A stretch of DNA of 46,703 nucleotides from contig JANSXN010000016.1 in the NCBI GenBank assembly GCA_024742935.1, forward strand, positions 1-46,703, read 5' to 3'. Source of the DNA: Flavobacteriaceae bacterium (GTDB taxonomy: Bacteria > Bacteroidota > Bacteroidia > Flavobacteriales > Flavobacteriaceae). A program made the position numbers and the translations under genes. Shown piece after piece: positions 8,795-16,386 of this stretch (position 1 is the first letter of the stretch; every line of letters starts with the position of its first letter). The notes under the pieces were generated by a model. That model searched no databases. It saw only the letters and a program-made list of their open reading frames with translations, and was not told the origin of the DNA.

Positions 8795-10138
8795 TTAGCA
8801 ACCTAATAAATTTACTTTAGGATATTGGCTAATATCTATATTCAAATCAGTTGTTTTTTTTGCCATTTCAAGTACTTCTTCATAATTGTATTGATGGGGG
8901 CCAATATAGAAAACCGCACCACTTTTATGTAAAGCTTTGATGTATTCTATGGGGTCATTTAAAGGTGCCGGTGGTGCTGGAGCCGGCAAGGGAGGCAAAC
9001 GTGTGTCTTTTTCAATATTTGGAGTTGGTGGAGTGGGTGGTGCTGGCGGTGGTTCAGGAAGACTAGGAAAAGGTTCGGCACTTTCTTTCTGCTGCGCGGT
9101 CATCTTGCTGTAAATAAGATTTATTCTTTCTACTTCTGCACTAAGGATACGCATATTATTCCTGTCCATGCTGTTGTATTTTTTAGCCAGTTTGTTGTAT
9201 TCTTCAACTTCTGCTTTGGTGGCTTTTTCCGGTTTAAGTTCAGATTGTGCTTGTTCAGTGATAACTTCTTTTGGAATCACTTCAGTTGAACTAAAGCCAA
9301 AAATTAAAATAGTAACTAATGGCAGTACTAGAAGACTTCGCAGCCAAATGGTTTGTTTTGATGTTTGCTTTTTCATAACTGTAAATCGTTTTTTGATGAA
9401 TGAATAATTGATTGAATTTGCCAATGATGGCGTAGTGGCATGTGATGAGAATGCCAGTAAAAGTTTTTGATAATAGGTTGTATCAACACCTTGTTTTAAA
9501 ACAGCTCGGTCTGCAAGGAATTCATGATTGAGTTTGATGCTTCCTTTGATAAAATAGAGTATCGGATTAAACCAAAAGAGGATTTGTAAAAGTTCTACAG
9601 TCAAAATATCGATGCTGTGTTTTTGTCGGGCGTGAACATGCTCGTGTTCCAAAACCTCTTCAGGAATTTCATGTGCTTCAAACTTTTGTTTGTTCAGAAA
9701 AACATAGCTTAAAAAGGTATGAGGTACTACGGGATTTTTAAGTAAAACGTGCGTGATCGTTTCCTGTTTAAGTTTTGGGTTGTGTTTGATTCTTGAAAAG
9801 ATATTCTTAAGATTTCTACCAAATTTTATGCTGAAATACAAAACACCCAACCCATACAAACCCCATAAGATGAATGGCCAATAATTTGTGGCGGTTTCAA
9901 TTTCAGTAAATGAAGTGTTGCCGGGGTTTACAAAAACAGGAGTTGTAGCCACTGTAGTCAACGGCATTTCAACATAAGTCGTAAAAGTGATCAGCGGAAT
10001 CAAAAATGAAATGCCCAAAGCACCCAGCAGATAAAACCGTTTAAAAACGTGCATGCTTTCATTTTCCAAAAACAGTTTATAGAATCCATAAAGTATGGCA
10101 AGACAAATACCGGATTTAAAAAGATACATTTCCATCAC
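8795..10138 (-). CDS. BlaR1/MecR1-like M56 membrane metalloprotease
   Basis: 447 aa. In the bla/mec paradigm the M56 protease senses a signal and leads to removal of its partner BlaI repressor; the signal here is unknown. Seen: membrane helices near residues 5-22, 35-53, 86-106 and 265-285; the zinc site HEHVH (HExxH) around residue 165 with the downstream ligand in NHEFLADRAV; then a periplasmic tail with a proline-rich linker (about 325-395, e.g. PSLPEPPPAPPTPPTP) and a short terminal domain ending in Cys. The penicillin-binding sensor domain of true BlaR1 is absent, so beta-lactam sensing is not implied. Start overlaps the blaI-like stop by 4 bp. Confidence 0.88.
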   Translation of the reverse strand: MMEMYLFKSGICLAILYGFYKLFLENESMHVFKRFYLLGALGISFLIPLITFTTYVEMPLTTVATTPVFVNPGNTSFTEIETATNYWPFILWGLYGLGVLYFSIKFGRNLKNIFSRIKHNPKLKQETITHVLLKNPVVPHTFLSYVFLNKQKFEAHEIPEEVLEHEHVHARQKHSIDILTVELLQILFWFNPILYFIKGSIKLNHEFLADRAVLKQGVDTTYYQKLLLAFSSHATTPSLANSINYSFIKKRFTVMKKQTSKQTIWLRSLLVLPLVTILIFGFSSTEVIPKEVITEQAQSELKPEKATKAEVEEYNKLAKKYNSMDRNNMRILSAEVERINLIYSKMTAQQKESAEPFPSLPEPPPAPPTPPTPNIEKDTRLPPLPAPAPPAPLNDPIEYIKALHKSGAVFYIGPHQYNYEEVLEMAKKTTDLNIDISQYPKVNLLGC

Positions 10139-10503
10139 TTTTTCTTTTGAATTTCTGAATCGATTATTTTTTTAAGCTCTTCAAGTTGTTCTTTGCTGAG
10201 GTCTGTTTCCTGTGTGAAGAAAGAAGCAAACTGTGCGGTGTCATTGTTAAAAAAACTTTTAATAAGACCGTTAACCTGTTTTGAGAAATAGTCTTTCTTT
10301 TTTACCAAAGGAAAATATTCCCGGGAGCGGCCTTCCTGTTTGTAATCTACAAAACCCTTATCCTGCATACGTTTTAAAAGTGTGGCCACGGTAGTGGTTG
10401 CCGGTTTTGGATTCGGATAGGCTTCAATCAAATCCTTCATAATGGCGCGCTTGTGTTTCCACAAAAGTTGCATGAGTTGTTCTTCGGCTTTGGATAATTG
10501 CAT
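10135..10503 (-). CDS. BlaI/MecI/CopY family repressor
   Basis: 122 aa winged-helix repressor, normal length. Seen: MQLSKAEEQLMQLLWKHKRA, recognition helix region PATTTVATLLKRMQDKGFV, wing YKQEGRSREYFPLV, and a C-terminal dimerisation helix with a likely cleavage region. The frame extends upstream to 10560, but the ATG at 10503 matches the family N-terminus and lies downstream of the promoter, so it is taken as start. The promoter carries two BlaI-type dyads, so the operon (repressor then M56 protease) is very probably autorepressed. Confidence 0.93.
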   Translation of the reverse strand: MQLSKAEEQLMQLLWKHKRAIMKDLIEAYPNPKPATTTVATLLKRMQDKGFVDYKQEGRSREYFPLVKKKDYFSKQVNGLIKSFFNNDTAQFASFFTQETDLSKEQLEELKKIIDSEIQKKK

Positions 10504-10522
10504 AGGGTTAAAATTTATTAAC

Positions 10523-10536
10523 TCTACAAATGTAGA
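10523..10536. promoter_or_regulatory. BlaI/CopY-type operator 1 over the -7 box
   Basis: TCTACAAATGTAGA is a dyad containing TACAnnTGTA, the known operator core of the BlaI/MecI/CopY family. It covers the -7 element, so bound repressor would block polymerase. Confidence 0.75.
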
Positions 10537-10557
10537 ATAATATTTTAATTCTACAAA
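10527..10557 (-). promoter_or_regulatory. promoter of the BlaI-M56 operon
   Basis: On the reverse strand: TTTG (10557-10554), 19 bases, then TACATTTG (10534-10527), an exact fit to the Bacteroidota form TTTG-N19-TAnnTTTG. Both elements lie inside the two operator dyads. The initiation site would fall about 15 bases before the ATG at 10503. Confidence 0.75.
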
Positions 10558-10563
10558 CATAGA
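10550..10563. promoter_or_regulatory. degenerate BlaI/CopY-type operator 2 over the -33 box
   Basis: TCTACAAACATAGA, the same dyad with one imperfect half, 27 bp from operator 1 and covering the -33 TTTG. Probably a weaker second site. Confidence 0.55.
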
Positions 10564-10614
10564 GGTATTTTTTTCTTGAAATATTTGAAAATATCCTTTA
10601 AAGCGTGATTTGAA

Positions 10615-11421
10615 TTAAAAATTTCTTTGTTTTTTTATTAAATCAATTGCCTTGTAAAGCAAAATAATCTCCAAAAGGATCAACGGAATCATTAAAATAT
10701 ACCCCAACCAGGCCAGGATAACAGTAAAAAAGAAAACGGAAACCACAATTTCAAAAACCCCTGTAGCCAATGCAGTATTGCCCAGTTGGCTCTTGAGTTT
10801 TAGGATTCCAATTCCAAATAAAACCCCAATGGCGCCTAAACTTATGGACATGGCACTTATAAAATATTCCATAGGAATGATTTCTACAAAAAGGGAAGTG
10901 ATGTCATAAATGTAAATCAGTGTTGAAAGCAAAATCAAAACCAGGGAGGAGAATTTTAGAATTGTATTATGAAGCTCAGTGCCCAAAACCCAAAACCCCT
11001 TAATAAAAAATACCAACGAAATAAGAGTAAAAACTTTCAGGACTATATAAACAGTGGTGGGATAAGGAATTTCATTTTCTGTAAGCCGGCTCCAATCTGC
11101 ATAAAACTCAGGGAATCCCAACAAAAAATAAATACCACCAAAAACACAGGCAAGTGTTAAGGTTTTTATGGTGTAATGAATTTTTTCCGGCTCGATGAGT
11201 TGGTGTTCTCTATCTGAAGAAGAATGATTGATAGTTTCTAAATCATACCCAAGAGCACCAAGTATGGTTTTAATGGTATAGGATCTTGGGGTGACTTCAC
11301 CCGCCTCAATGCGCTGAATGGTGCGTACATTGATGTTACACTTTTCTACAAGTTCTTCCTGAGTGAGTCCTTTCTGTTTTCTCAGGTCTTGAATTTTCTG
11401 ACCAAGTTCGGGTTGTTTCAT
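10615..11421 (-). CDS. XRE-type regulator with membrane domain
   Basis: 268 aa. Seen: an N-terminal helix-turn-helix (LGQKIQDLRKQKGLTQEELV ... INVRTIQRIEAGEVTPRSYT, about residues 5-60), then a hydrophobic C-terminal part with six or so membrane segments between about 83 and 260. Likely a membrane-anchored transcription factor responding to an envelope or metabolic state; targets unknown. Single gene, divergent from the phnA-like gene; an 11-bp tandem repeat lies in the shared upstream region. Confidence 0.85.
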   Translation of the reverse strand: MKQPELGQKIQDLRKQKGLTQEELVEKCNINVRTIQRIEAGEVTPRSYTIKTILGALGYDLETINHSSSDREHQLIEPEKIHYTIKTLTLACVFGGIYFLLGFPEFYADWSRLTENEIPYPTTVYIVLKVFTLISLVFFIKGFWVLGTELHNTILKFSSLVLILLSTLIYIYDITSLFVEIIPMEYFISAMSISLGAIGVLFGIGILKLKSQLGNTALATGVFEIVVSVFFFTVILAWLGYILMIPLILLEIILLYKAIDLIKKQRNF

Positions 11422-11488
11422 TTTTGATGTTTAAGGATGCCACAATACTACGAATGAACACCTCAATGTACAATTTTTTTCAATGAAT

Positions 11489-11510
11489 TTCACCCGACAT
11501 TCACCCGACA
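11489..11510. repeat. two tandem copies of TTCACCCGACA
   Basis: Perfect 11-bp direct repeat in the divergent spacer between the XRE membrane regulator and the PhnA-like gene. An 11-bp period puts both copies on one face of the helix, which would suit a regulator site; this is inference only. Confidence 0.5.
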
Positions 11511-11556
11511 TTGCACGGCAAACCTACTGTAACTGCCGAATTCTATATAAATGCAT

Positions 11557-11564
11557 TACATTTG
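11557..11564 (+). promoter_or_regulatory. -7 box before the phnA-like gene
   Basis: TACATTTG matches TAnnTTTG exactly. No TTTG is seen at -33. It lies 15 bases before the ATG at 11580 and within the longer open frame that begins at 11511, supporting the shorter start. Confidence 0.45.
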
Positions 11565-11579
11565 CCAAAAATTAAAAAA

Positions 11580-12152
11580 ATGCTTAGTCTTCAACAACTC
11601 AATGACAGAAGTGGTGCTTGCTGTGAAATGTGCAAATCAACAAACACATTAAAAAGCTACGACTTGCCTCACTCACCAAGCGATGTAAATGAAACCAATG
11701 TGCTCCTTTGCGAAACTTGTCTGAGCCAAATTGAAAACCCGGATACTATTGATACCAACCACTGGCGTTGTTTAAATGACAGTATGTGGAGCGAATTTAC
11801 TGCTGTGCAAGTGCTTTCATGGCGAATGCTCAGCCGCTTAAAAGCCGAAGGCTGGCCCCAGGACTTGCTTGAGATGTTGTATCTGGATGAAGACACCCTG
11901 GCGTGGGCAAAAGCTTCCGGTGAAGGAAAAGTAGACACAATTAAACACATCGATAGTAATGGGGTGATTTTGGAAGCCGGTGATACAGTTGTTTTGATTA
12001 AAGATTTAGATGTTAAAGGATCTTCCATCACCGCTAAAAGAGGAACTGCTGTAAGACGCATTTCACTGGTTCACGACAATGCCGAACAAATTGAAGGCAA
12101 AGTCGATGGGCAGCAGATTGTGATTCTGACCAAGTTTGTAAAAAAGGTGTGA
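11580..12152 (+). CDS. PhnA-domain protein with zinc ribbon
   Basis: 190 aa. Similar to PhnA-type proteins, named after the E. coli phn region but without an established role in phosphonate use. Seen: N-terminal zinc-ribbon-like cysteine pairs (CCEMC at about 14-18 and LCETC at about 49-53), a helical middle (WSEFTAVQVLSWRMLSRL) and the C-terminal PhnA beta-barrel with VILEAGDTVVLIKDLDVKG and AKRGTAVRRISLV. The frame is open back to a TTG at 11511, but the ATG at 11580 gives the family N-terminus and a promoter box lies between. Ends at a strong bidirectional terminator. Confidence 0.85.
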   Translation: MLSLQQLNDRSGACCEMCKSTNTLKSYDLPHSPSDVNETNVLLCETCLSQIENPDTIDTNHWRCLNDSMWSEFTAVQVLSWRMLSRLKAEGWPQDLLEMLYLDEDTLAWAKASGEGKVDTIKHIDSNGVILEAGDTVVLIKDLDVKGSSITAKRGTAVRRISLVHDNAEQIEGKVDGQQIVILTKFVKKV

Positions 12153-12190
12153 TTGGGAGACACTTGATTTTAGACATAAGATATAAGACA

Positions 12191-12224
12191 AAAAATCCCG
12201 CTTAAAGTTTTAAGCGGGATTTTT
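12191..12224. terminator. bidirectional terminator between phnA-like gene and M20 dipeptidase
   Basis: Perfect 16-bp hairpin, left arm AAAAATCCCGCTTAAA (12191-12206), a 2-base formal gap and the complementary right arm. It is A-rich before and T-rich after, so it serves both convergent genes. Confidence 0.92.
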
Positions 12225-12232
12225 ATTTGAGC

Positions 12233-13621
12233 CTATTTACTCATCTCAGTAAAATAATGAAAAAACTGCGGTATGGTCTCAATGCCTTTCAGGTAATTCC
12301 AAACACCAAAGTGTTCATTGGGTGAGTGAATGGCGTCGCTGTCCAGTCCAAAGCCCATCAGTATGGTTTTGCTTTTGAGTTCTTTTTCAAAAAGGGCTAC
12401 AATCGGGATACTGCCGCCACTGCGTTGCGGGATGGGTGTTTTTCCAAAAGTGGCTTCATAGGCTTTTTCTGCAGCGCGGTATTCCATACTGTCAATGGGC
12501 GTCACATAAGCCGTTCCGCCATGGTGGGGGGTGACCTTTACTTTTACAGCTTTGGGTGCGATGCGTTCAAAATGCTTTTTGAACAATTCAGTGATTTCTT
12601 TCCAGTCCTGGTCAGGGACCAATCGCATACTTATTTTCGCATACGCTTTACTGGCAATCACTGTTTTAGCACCTTCACCGGTATAACCTCCCCATATACC
12701 ATTAACGTCTAAAGTGGGTCTTATAGAGTTGCGTTCGTTTGTGGTATAGCCTTTTTCGCCATAGACATCATTCATATCCAACGCTTTTTTATAGGCCTCA
12801 AGGCTAAAGGGTGCTTCGGCCATTTTGGTTCTTTCTTCTGAGGAAAGTTCAATGACCTTGTCATAAAAACCGGGGATAGTAATGTGGTTATTTTCATCGT
12901 GTAATAAGGCTATCATTTTTGCCAAAATGTTGATGGGGTTTGCTACGGCACCGCCATAAAGACCCGAGTGTAAATCACGGTTGGGACCGGTGACTTCTAC
13001 TTCCACATAACTAAGGCCTCGCAGGCCGGTGGTGATTGATGGGACATCTTTGGCAATCATTCCTGTGTCGCTGATAAGAATCACATCGTTGGCGAGTTTT
13101 TCACGATTGCGTTCTAAAAACCAACCCAGGCTCACACTGCCCACTTCTTCTTCGCCTTCAATCATAAACTTGACATTGCAGGGCAATTGGTTGGTTTGGG
13201 TCATGTATTCCATCGCTTTCACATGCATGTACATTTGGCCTTTATCATCACAACTTCCTCGGGCAAAAATGGCGCCTTCAGGGTGGATGTCGGTTTTTTT
13301 GATAACGGGATCAAATGGTGGGCTGTGCCATAAATCCAGCGGATCTGGTGGTTGCACATCATAGTGACCATAGACCAAAACCGTAGGCAGGTTTTTATCA
13401 ATTATTTTTTCGCCATAAACGATGGGATATCCCGGGGTTTCACAAATTTCAACCAAGTCACAACCGGCTTTTTCAAGACTGGTTTTGACGACTTCAGCAG
13501 TGGTGATTACGTCTTTTTTGAAAGCTGAGTCGGCACTAATAGATGGAATTTTTAATAAATCAATGAGTTCGGTGAGAAAACGCTCTTTGTTTTCTTCGAT
13601 GTAATTTTTTGCGCTCTTCAT
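12233..13621 (-). CDS. M20 family dipeptidase / metallohydrolase
   Basis: 462 aa, typical of the CNDP/PepV-like dipeptidases. Zinc-dependent hydrolysis of dipeptides or related amides in the cytosol. Seen: metal ligands in GHYDVQPP (H86, D88), RGSCDDKGQ (bridging Asp near 125), catalytic and ligand glutamates in EGEEEVGS (157-159), ISDTGM, and a C-terminal His in DAIHSPNEHFG; a dimerisation domain is inserted at about 200-350 (ITTGLRGLSYVEVEV, DLHSGLYGG). ATG at 13621 fits the family. Single gene facing the phnA-like gene. Exact substrate is not predictable. Confidence 0.93.
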   Translation of the reverse strand: MKSAKNYIEENKERFLTELIDLLKIPSISADSAFKKDVITTAEVVKTSLEKAGCDLVEICETPGYPIVYGEKIIDKNLPTVLVYGHYDVQPPDPLDLWHSPPFDPVIKKTDIHPEGAIFARGSCDDKGQMYMHVKAMEYMTQTNQLPCNVKFMIEGEEEVGSVSLGWFLERNREKLANDVILISDTGMIAKDVPSITTGLRGLSYVEVEVTGPNRDLHSGLYGGAVANPINILAKMIALLHDENNHITIPGFYDKVIELSSEERTKMAEAPFSLEAYKKALDMNDVYGEKGYTTNERNSIRPTLDVNGIWGGYTGEGAKTVIASKAYAKISMRLVPDQDWKEITELFKKHFERIAPKAVKVKVTPHHGGTAYVTPIDSMEYRAAEKAYEATFGKTPIPQRSGGSIPIVALFEKELKSKTILMGFGLDSDAIHSPNEHFGVWNYLKGIETIPQFFHYFTEMSK

Positions 13622-13680
13622 AGTATATTTTTAGTGAATCGTAAAAATACAAAAAAGACCCTTTTTTAGCTAAAAGTTTG

Positions 13681-13710
13681 TTTGTTAATTAGAATTCTTA
13701 TGTATATTTG
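13681..13710 (+). promoter_or_regulatory. promoter of tRNA-Leu
   Basis: TTTG (13681-13684), 18 bases, TATATTTG (13703-13710): an exact Bacteroidota sigma-A type promoter ending 10 bases before the mature tRNA 5' end. Confidence 0.85.
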
Positions 13711-13720
13711 CCGTCCCAAA

Positions 13721-13802
13721 GCGGGCGTGATGGAATTGGTAGACATGCCAGACTTAGGATCTGGTGCCGCAAGGTGTGGGAGTTCGAGTCTCCCCGCCCG
13801 CA
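13721..13802 (+). tRNA. tRNA-Leu, anticodon UAG
   Basis: 82 bases. Acceptor stem GCGGGCG pairs with CGCCCGC, discriminator A at 13802. Anticodon stem CCAGA/TCTGG encloses the 7-base loop CTTAGGA with anticodon TAG, reading CUA and probably other CUN codons. A long variable arm (TGCCGCAAGGTGTG region) is as expected for a class II leucine tRNA, and the T arm has GGAGTTCGAGTCTCC. The 3' CCA is not encoded. Followed by its own terminator. Confidence 0.96.
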
Positions 13803-13810
13803 CAATAAAG

Positions 13811-13840
13811 AAAGCTCTTCAGAAATGAGGGGCTTTTTTT
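13811..13840 (+). terminator. terminator after tRNA-Leu
   Basis: Stem AAAGCTCTTC (13811-13820), 6-base loop, GAGGGGCTTT (13827-13836) with two G-T pairs, then a run of T. Confidence 0.8.
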
Positions 13841-13954
13841 TGTTATTTTTAGAATTTATACTTTTTACTTTATTTTTAAGTTATTTCAAGTAAAATAAGC
13901 ACTTAAAAGTTCCTTAAACTTTAGTATTTTTACACCTGATAACAACAAAACCCT

Positions 13955-14833
13955 ATGAGCACATCTTTTGAGAAATACCAAAAACGCAGGTTGATTTCTT
14001 CCTATTTTTCTGTGGTGATTAGTATTTCGCTGGTGTTGTTTCTGCTGGGGCTTTTAGGTCTTCTGGTGTTAAACACAAAAAAAGTAGCCGATCATTTCAA
14101 GGAGCAAATTGCCTTAACAATTTATTTAAAAGATACCGCAAAAGAAGTTGAGATTAATCAAATGCAAAAAAGCCTGTCGCTGGCAGAATATACAAAAAAC
14201 GCAACCTATGTCCCTAAAGAAGAAGCGGCAGAAAGTCTTAGTGTAGAAATTGGAGAAGACTTTATAGATTATTTGGGAGATAACCCGCTTCAAAACTCCA
14301 TAGATGTCTATCTCAATGCAGATTTTGTCACACCGGAGTTAATGGACTCAATTACTTCTGAAATTTTATCCAAAGGTTTTGTAGATGAGGTTATCTATGA
14401 CAAACCCTTGATTGCTTTGTTGAATGATAATGTAAAAAAAATAAGTCTTTGGGTGCTCATCATTAGCGGAATTTTCACTTTTATCGCAGTCTTGTTAATC
14501 AACAGCTCTATAAGACTCTCTGTGTACTCAAAGCGATTTATCATCAAAACGATGCAAATGGTGGGTGCTACAAAAAGTTTTATCAGAAAACCCTTTATCT
14601 GGAAAAGCATCAAACTGGGAATGGTTGGAATTATACTTGCGTGGATTGGAATGGGAATTGTGATTTATTATTTAAACCAAACCTTCCCGGAATTGCTTTT
14701 GCTTGAACAACCATTAATTTTAGTAGCCTTATTTCTTTTTATCTTTGTGCTCGGGGTTTTTATTACTTGGCTGAGTACCTTTTTTGCAACACAGCGGTTT
14801 TTGAATTTACGTACAGACGAATTATATTATTAA
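13955..14833 (+). CDS. ftsX: cell division protein FtsX
   Basis: 292 aa, normal length. Membrane partner of the FtsE ATPase; couples the division ring to cell-wall hydrolase activation. Seen: cytoplasmic N-terminus (SFEKYQKRRLISSYFSVVI), TM1 at about 22-45, a periplasmic domain (about 50-165, with QIALTIYLKDTAKEVEI), then three C-terminal membrane helices near 167-190, 212-237 and 250-278. In Bacteroidota the gene normally precedes DUF3098 and uppP; here a four-helix-bundle gene lies in between. ftsE is not in the window. Confidence 0.93.
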   Translation: MSTSFEKYQKRRLISSYFSVVISISLVLFLLGLLGLLVLNTKKVADHFKEQIALTIYLKDTAKEVEINQMQKSLSLAEYTKNATYVPKEEAAESLSVEIGEDFIDYLGDNPLQNSIDVYLNADFVTPELMDSITSEILSKGFVDEVIYDKPLIALLNDNVKKISLWVLIISGIFTFIAVLLINSSIRLSVYSKRFIIKTMQMVGATKSFIRKPFIWKSIKLGMVGIILAWIGMGIVIYYLNQTFPELLLLEQPLILVALFLFIFVLGVFITWLSTFFATQRFLNLRTDELYY

Positions 14834-14847
14834 AAGTTTGAAGTACG

Positions 14848-14865
14848 AAATTAGAAGTACGAAGT
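14848..14865. repeat. left 18-bp inverted repeat
   Basis: AAATTAGAAGTACGAAGT, exact reverse complement of 15262-15279. An extra partial copy (GAAGTACGAAA) begins at 14840. Confidence 0.9.
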
Positions 14866-14867
14866 AT

Positions 14868-15221
14868 ATGCGAAAAAATGATTTAAAAGATAGGACAAAG
14901 AAGTTTGCAGTTGATTGCTGGACTTTGTGTAGTAAACTTCCAAAGACAAGAGAATATAATGCCTATGTGAACCAATTGATAAAATGTTCAAGTTCTGTTG
15001 GAGCAAATTACAGAGCCTCTCAAAGGGCTAAGTCAACAAAGGACTTTATTAATAAATTAAAAATTGTGGAAGAAGAAGCCGATGAATCGGCTTATTTTCT
15101 TGAGCTTTTAGGGATTGTTTCAGAGAAATATCCTGAAGAAATATTGAGATTACGAAAGGAGTCTGAGGAACTTTTAGCAATTATGGTTTCATCAATTAAT
15201 ACAGCAAGAAAGAATATATAA
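14868..15221 (+). CDS. four-helix-bundle protein (23S rRNA intervening-sequence family)
   Basis: 117 aa. Member of the family first seen encoded within 23S rRNA intervening sequences; four-helix bundle, often pentameric, molecular role unclear, and related in fold to Avd of diversity-generating retroelements. Seen: FAVDCWTLCSKLPKTREYN, the hallmark LIKCSSSVGANYRASQRAKS, FINKLKIVEEEADESAYFLE. An upstream TTG frame to 14838 exists, but it would read through the inverted repeat; the ATG at 14868 is the right start. No reverse transcriptase or template repeat is nearby, so a retroelement role is not supported. Confidence 0.9.
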   Translation: MRKNDLKDRTKKFAVDCWTLCSKLPKTREYNAYVNQLIKCSSSVGANYRASQRAKSTKDFINKLKIVEEEADESAYFLELLGIVSEKYPEEILRLRKESEELLAIMVSSINTARKNI

Positions 15222-15261
15222 ATTAATTTTTAGATTGTAAAAAGTTAGAATTTAACTTCTA

Positions 15262-15279
15262 ACTTCGTACTTCTAATTT
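15262..15279. repeat. right 18-bp inverted repeat
   Basis: ACTTCGTACTTCTAATTT, exact reverse complement of 14848-14865. Flanked on its left by a shorter inverted pair (GTTAGAA / TTCTAAC, 15244-15262). Confidence 0.9.
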
Positions 15280-15291
15280 ATTACTTTGATT

Positions 15292-15543
15292 ATGGGTGAA
15301 CAAAAAAGAAAGTTAGAGAATAAAGAAGAATTTATTTTCCAAAAAGAAAACTACAAATGGATGTTTATTGGCATTGGTTTTATTTCTTTGGGATTCATTT
15401 TGATGCTGGGTGGCGGCAGTGACGACCCCAATGTGTTTAACCCTGAGATTTATAACTGGCGACGCATCAGATTGGCTCCTGCCTTGGTTCTTATAGGGTT
15501 TGCCATTGAAGTGTATGCCATCCTTTTAAATCCAAAGAAATAA
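15292..15543 (+). CDS. DUF3098 small membrane protein
   Basis: 83 aa. Uncharacterised Bacteroidota family usually found between ftsX and uppP. Seen: charged N-terminus, YKWMFIGIGFISLGFILMLG as TM1, the conserved loop GGGSDDPNVFNPEIYNWRRI, then TM2 LAPALVLIGFAIEVYAILL and a basic end. The ATG at 15292 is preferred to the TTG six bases upstream. Only 3 bases separate it from uppP, so the two are co-translated; a role near lipid-carrier recycling or division is inferred from context only. Confidence 0.9.
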   Translation: MGEQKRKLENKEEFIFQKENYKWMFIGIGFISLGFILMLGGGSDDPNVFNPEIYNWRRIRLAPALVLIGFAIEVYAILLNPKK

Positions 15544-15546
15544 TAA

Positions 15547-16338
15547 ATGACCTATCTCGATGCTTTAATCCTTGGTGCAGTCCAGGGATTGACTGAATTT
15601 TTACCCGTTTCTTCAAGTGGCCATCTCGAAATTGGTAAAGCCCTGCTGGGTGACCAAAGCATTCCGCAGGAAAGTTTGTTGTTTACTGTTGTGGTTCATT
15701 TTGCTACCGCATTGAGTACCATCGTAGTATTTAGAAAAGATATTGTAGAAATTCTAAAAGGATTATTGCAGTTTCAATGGAATGATGAATTCAAGTTTTC
15801 GCTCAAGATTATTCTTTCAATGGTTCCCGCGGCTTTTATAGGCTTTGTTTTTAGTGACGAATTGGAATCCCTTTTTAGCGGTGATCTACCGTTAGTTGGT
15901 TTTATGTTGATTGTTACTGCCCTGTTACTTTGGCTCGCAGACCGCGCAAAAGACACCGTCAAAGAGGTGAGTTTTAAAAGTGCTTTTGTTATAGGTGTTG
16001 CTCAGGCCATTGCCATACTTCCCGGTATTTCACGCAGTGGTGCGACCATAGCAACTTCGGTTTTACTTGGAATTGACAGAGGGCGAGCCGCTCGGTTTTC
16101 CTTCTTAATGGTGGTTCCCCTTATTTTAGGGAAAATGGCAAAAGACATTTTAAGTGGGGAGATTTCACCAGAAATGAACAATCTGGGCATTCTCATAGCC
16201 GGTTTTTCAAGCGCCTTTATTTTTGGAGTTCTTGCCTGCACCTGGATGATAGCGCTGGTTAAGAAAAGCAAACTATCCTATTTTGGTGTCTATTGCTTTA
16301 TCGTTGGGGTGCTTTGTATTGTATTTGGGTATTATTAA
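15547..16338 (+). CDS. uppP: undecaprenyl-diphosphate phosphatase
   Basis: 263 aa, normal length. Integral membrane enzyme of the BacA type that dephosphorylates undecaprenyl diphosphate to recycle the lipid carrier for cell-wall synthesis; also gives bacitracin resistance when abundant. Seen: active-site motif 1 EFLPVSSSGHLEIG (17-30) and motif 2 PGISRSGATIATSVLLGI (from 159), both on the periplasmic side, and about eight hydrophobic segments. Follows the DUF3098 gene with a 3-base gap. The usual next genes of the cluster (truB, queA) are absent; two small minus-strand genes face it. Confidence 0.96.
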   Translation: MTYLDALILGAVQGLTEFLPVSSSGHLEIGKALLGDQSIPQESLLFTVVVHFATALSTIVVFRKDIVEILKGLLQFQWNDEFKFSLKIILSMVPAAFIGFVFSDELESLFSGDLPLVGFMLIVTALLLWLADRAKDTVKEVSFKSAFVIGVAQAIAILPGISRSGATIATSVLLGIDRGRAARFSFLMVVPLILGKMAKDILSGEISPEMNNLGILIAGFSSAFIFGVLACTWMIALVKKSKLSYFGVYCFIVGVLCIVFGYY

Positions 16339-16386
16339 AGAATAGTTTTTTTCTGAAAAAGTACCTTTACTTAAATCCCAATAAAG

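Larger units (their letters stand above)
14841..15279. mobile_element. candidate small cassette: four-helix-bundle gene between inverted repeats
   Basis: An 18-bp sequence, AAATTAGAAGTACGAAGT at 14848-14865, recurs as an exact inverted copy at 15262-15279. Each arm is preceded or followed by further degenerate GAAGTACGAA / GTTAGAA units. The arms lie just outside the coding region 14868-15221. The unit sits between ftsX and the DUF3098 gene, which are otherwise neighbours in this group. No transposase is encoded, so if mobile it depends on a helper. The alternative is a repeat family that merely collected on both sides. Confidence 0.5.

Noticed and set aside
8795-10138. Beta-lactam resistance regulator (true BlaR1)
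   Set aside because: Only the M56 membrane protease part is present; no penicillin-binding sensor domain and no beta-lactamase gene nearby.
14868-15221. Four-helix-bundle gene as Avd of a diversity-generating retroelement
   Set aside because: No reverse transcriptase, template repeat or variable repeat is present nearby; the protein carries the rRNA intervening-sequence family hallmark instead.
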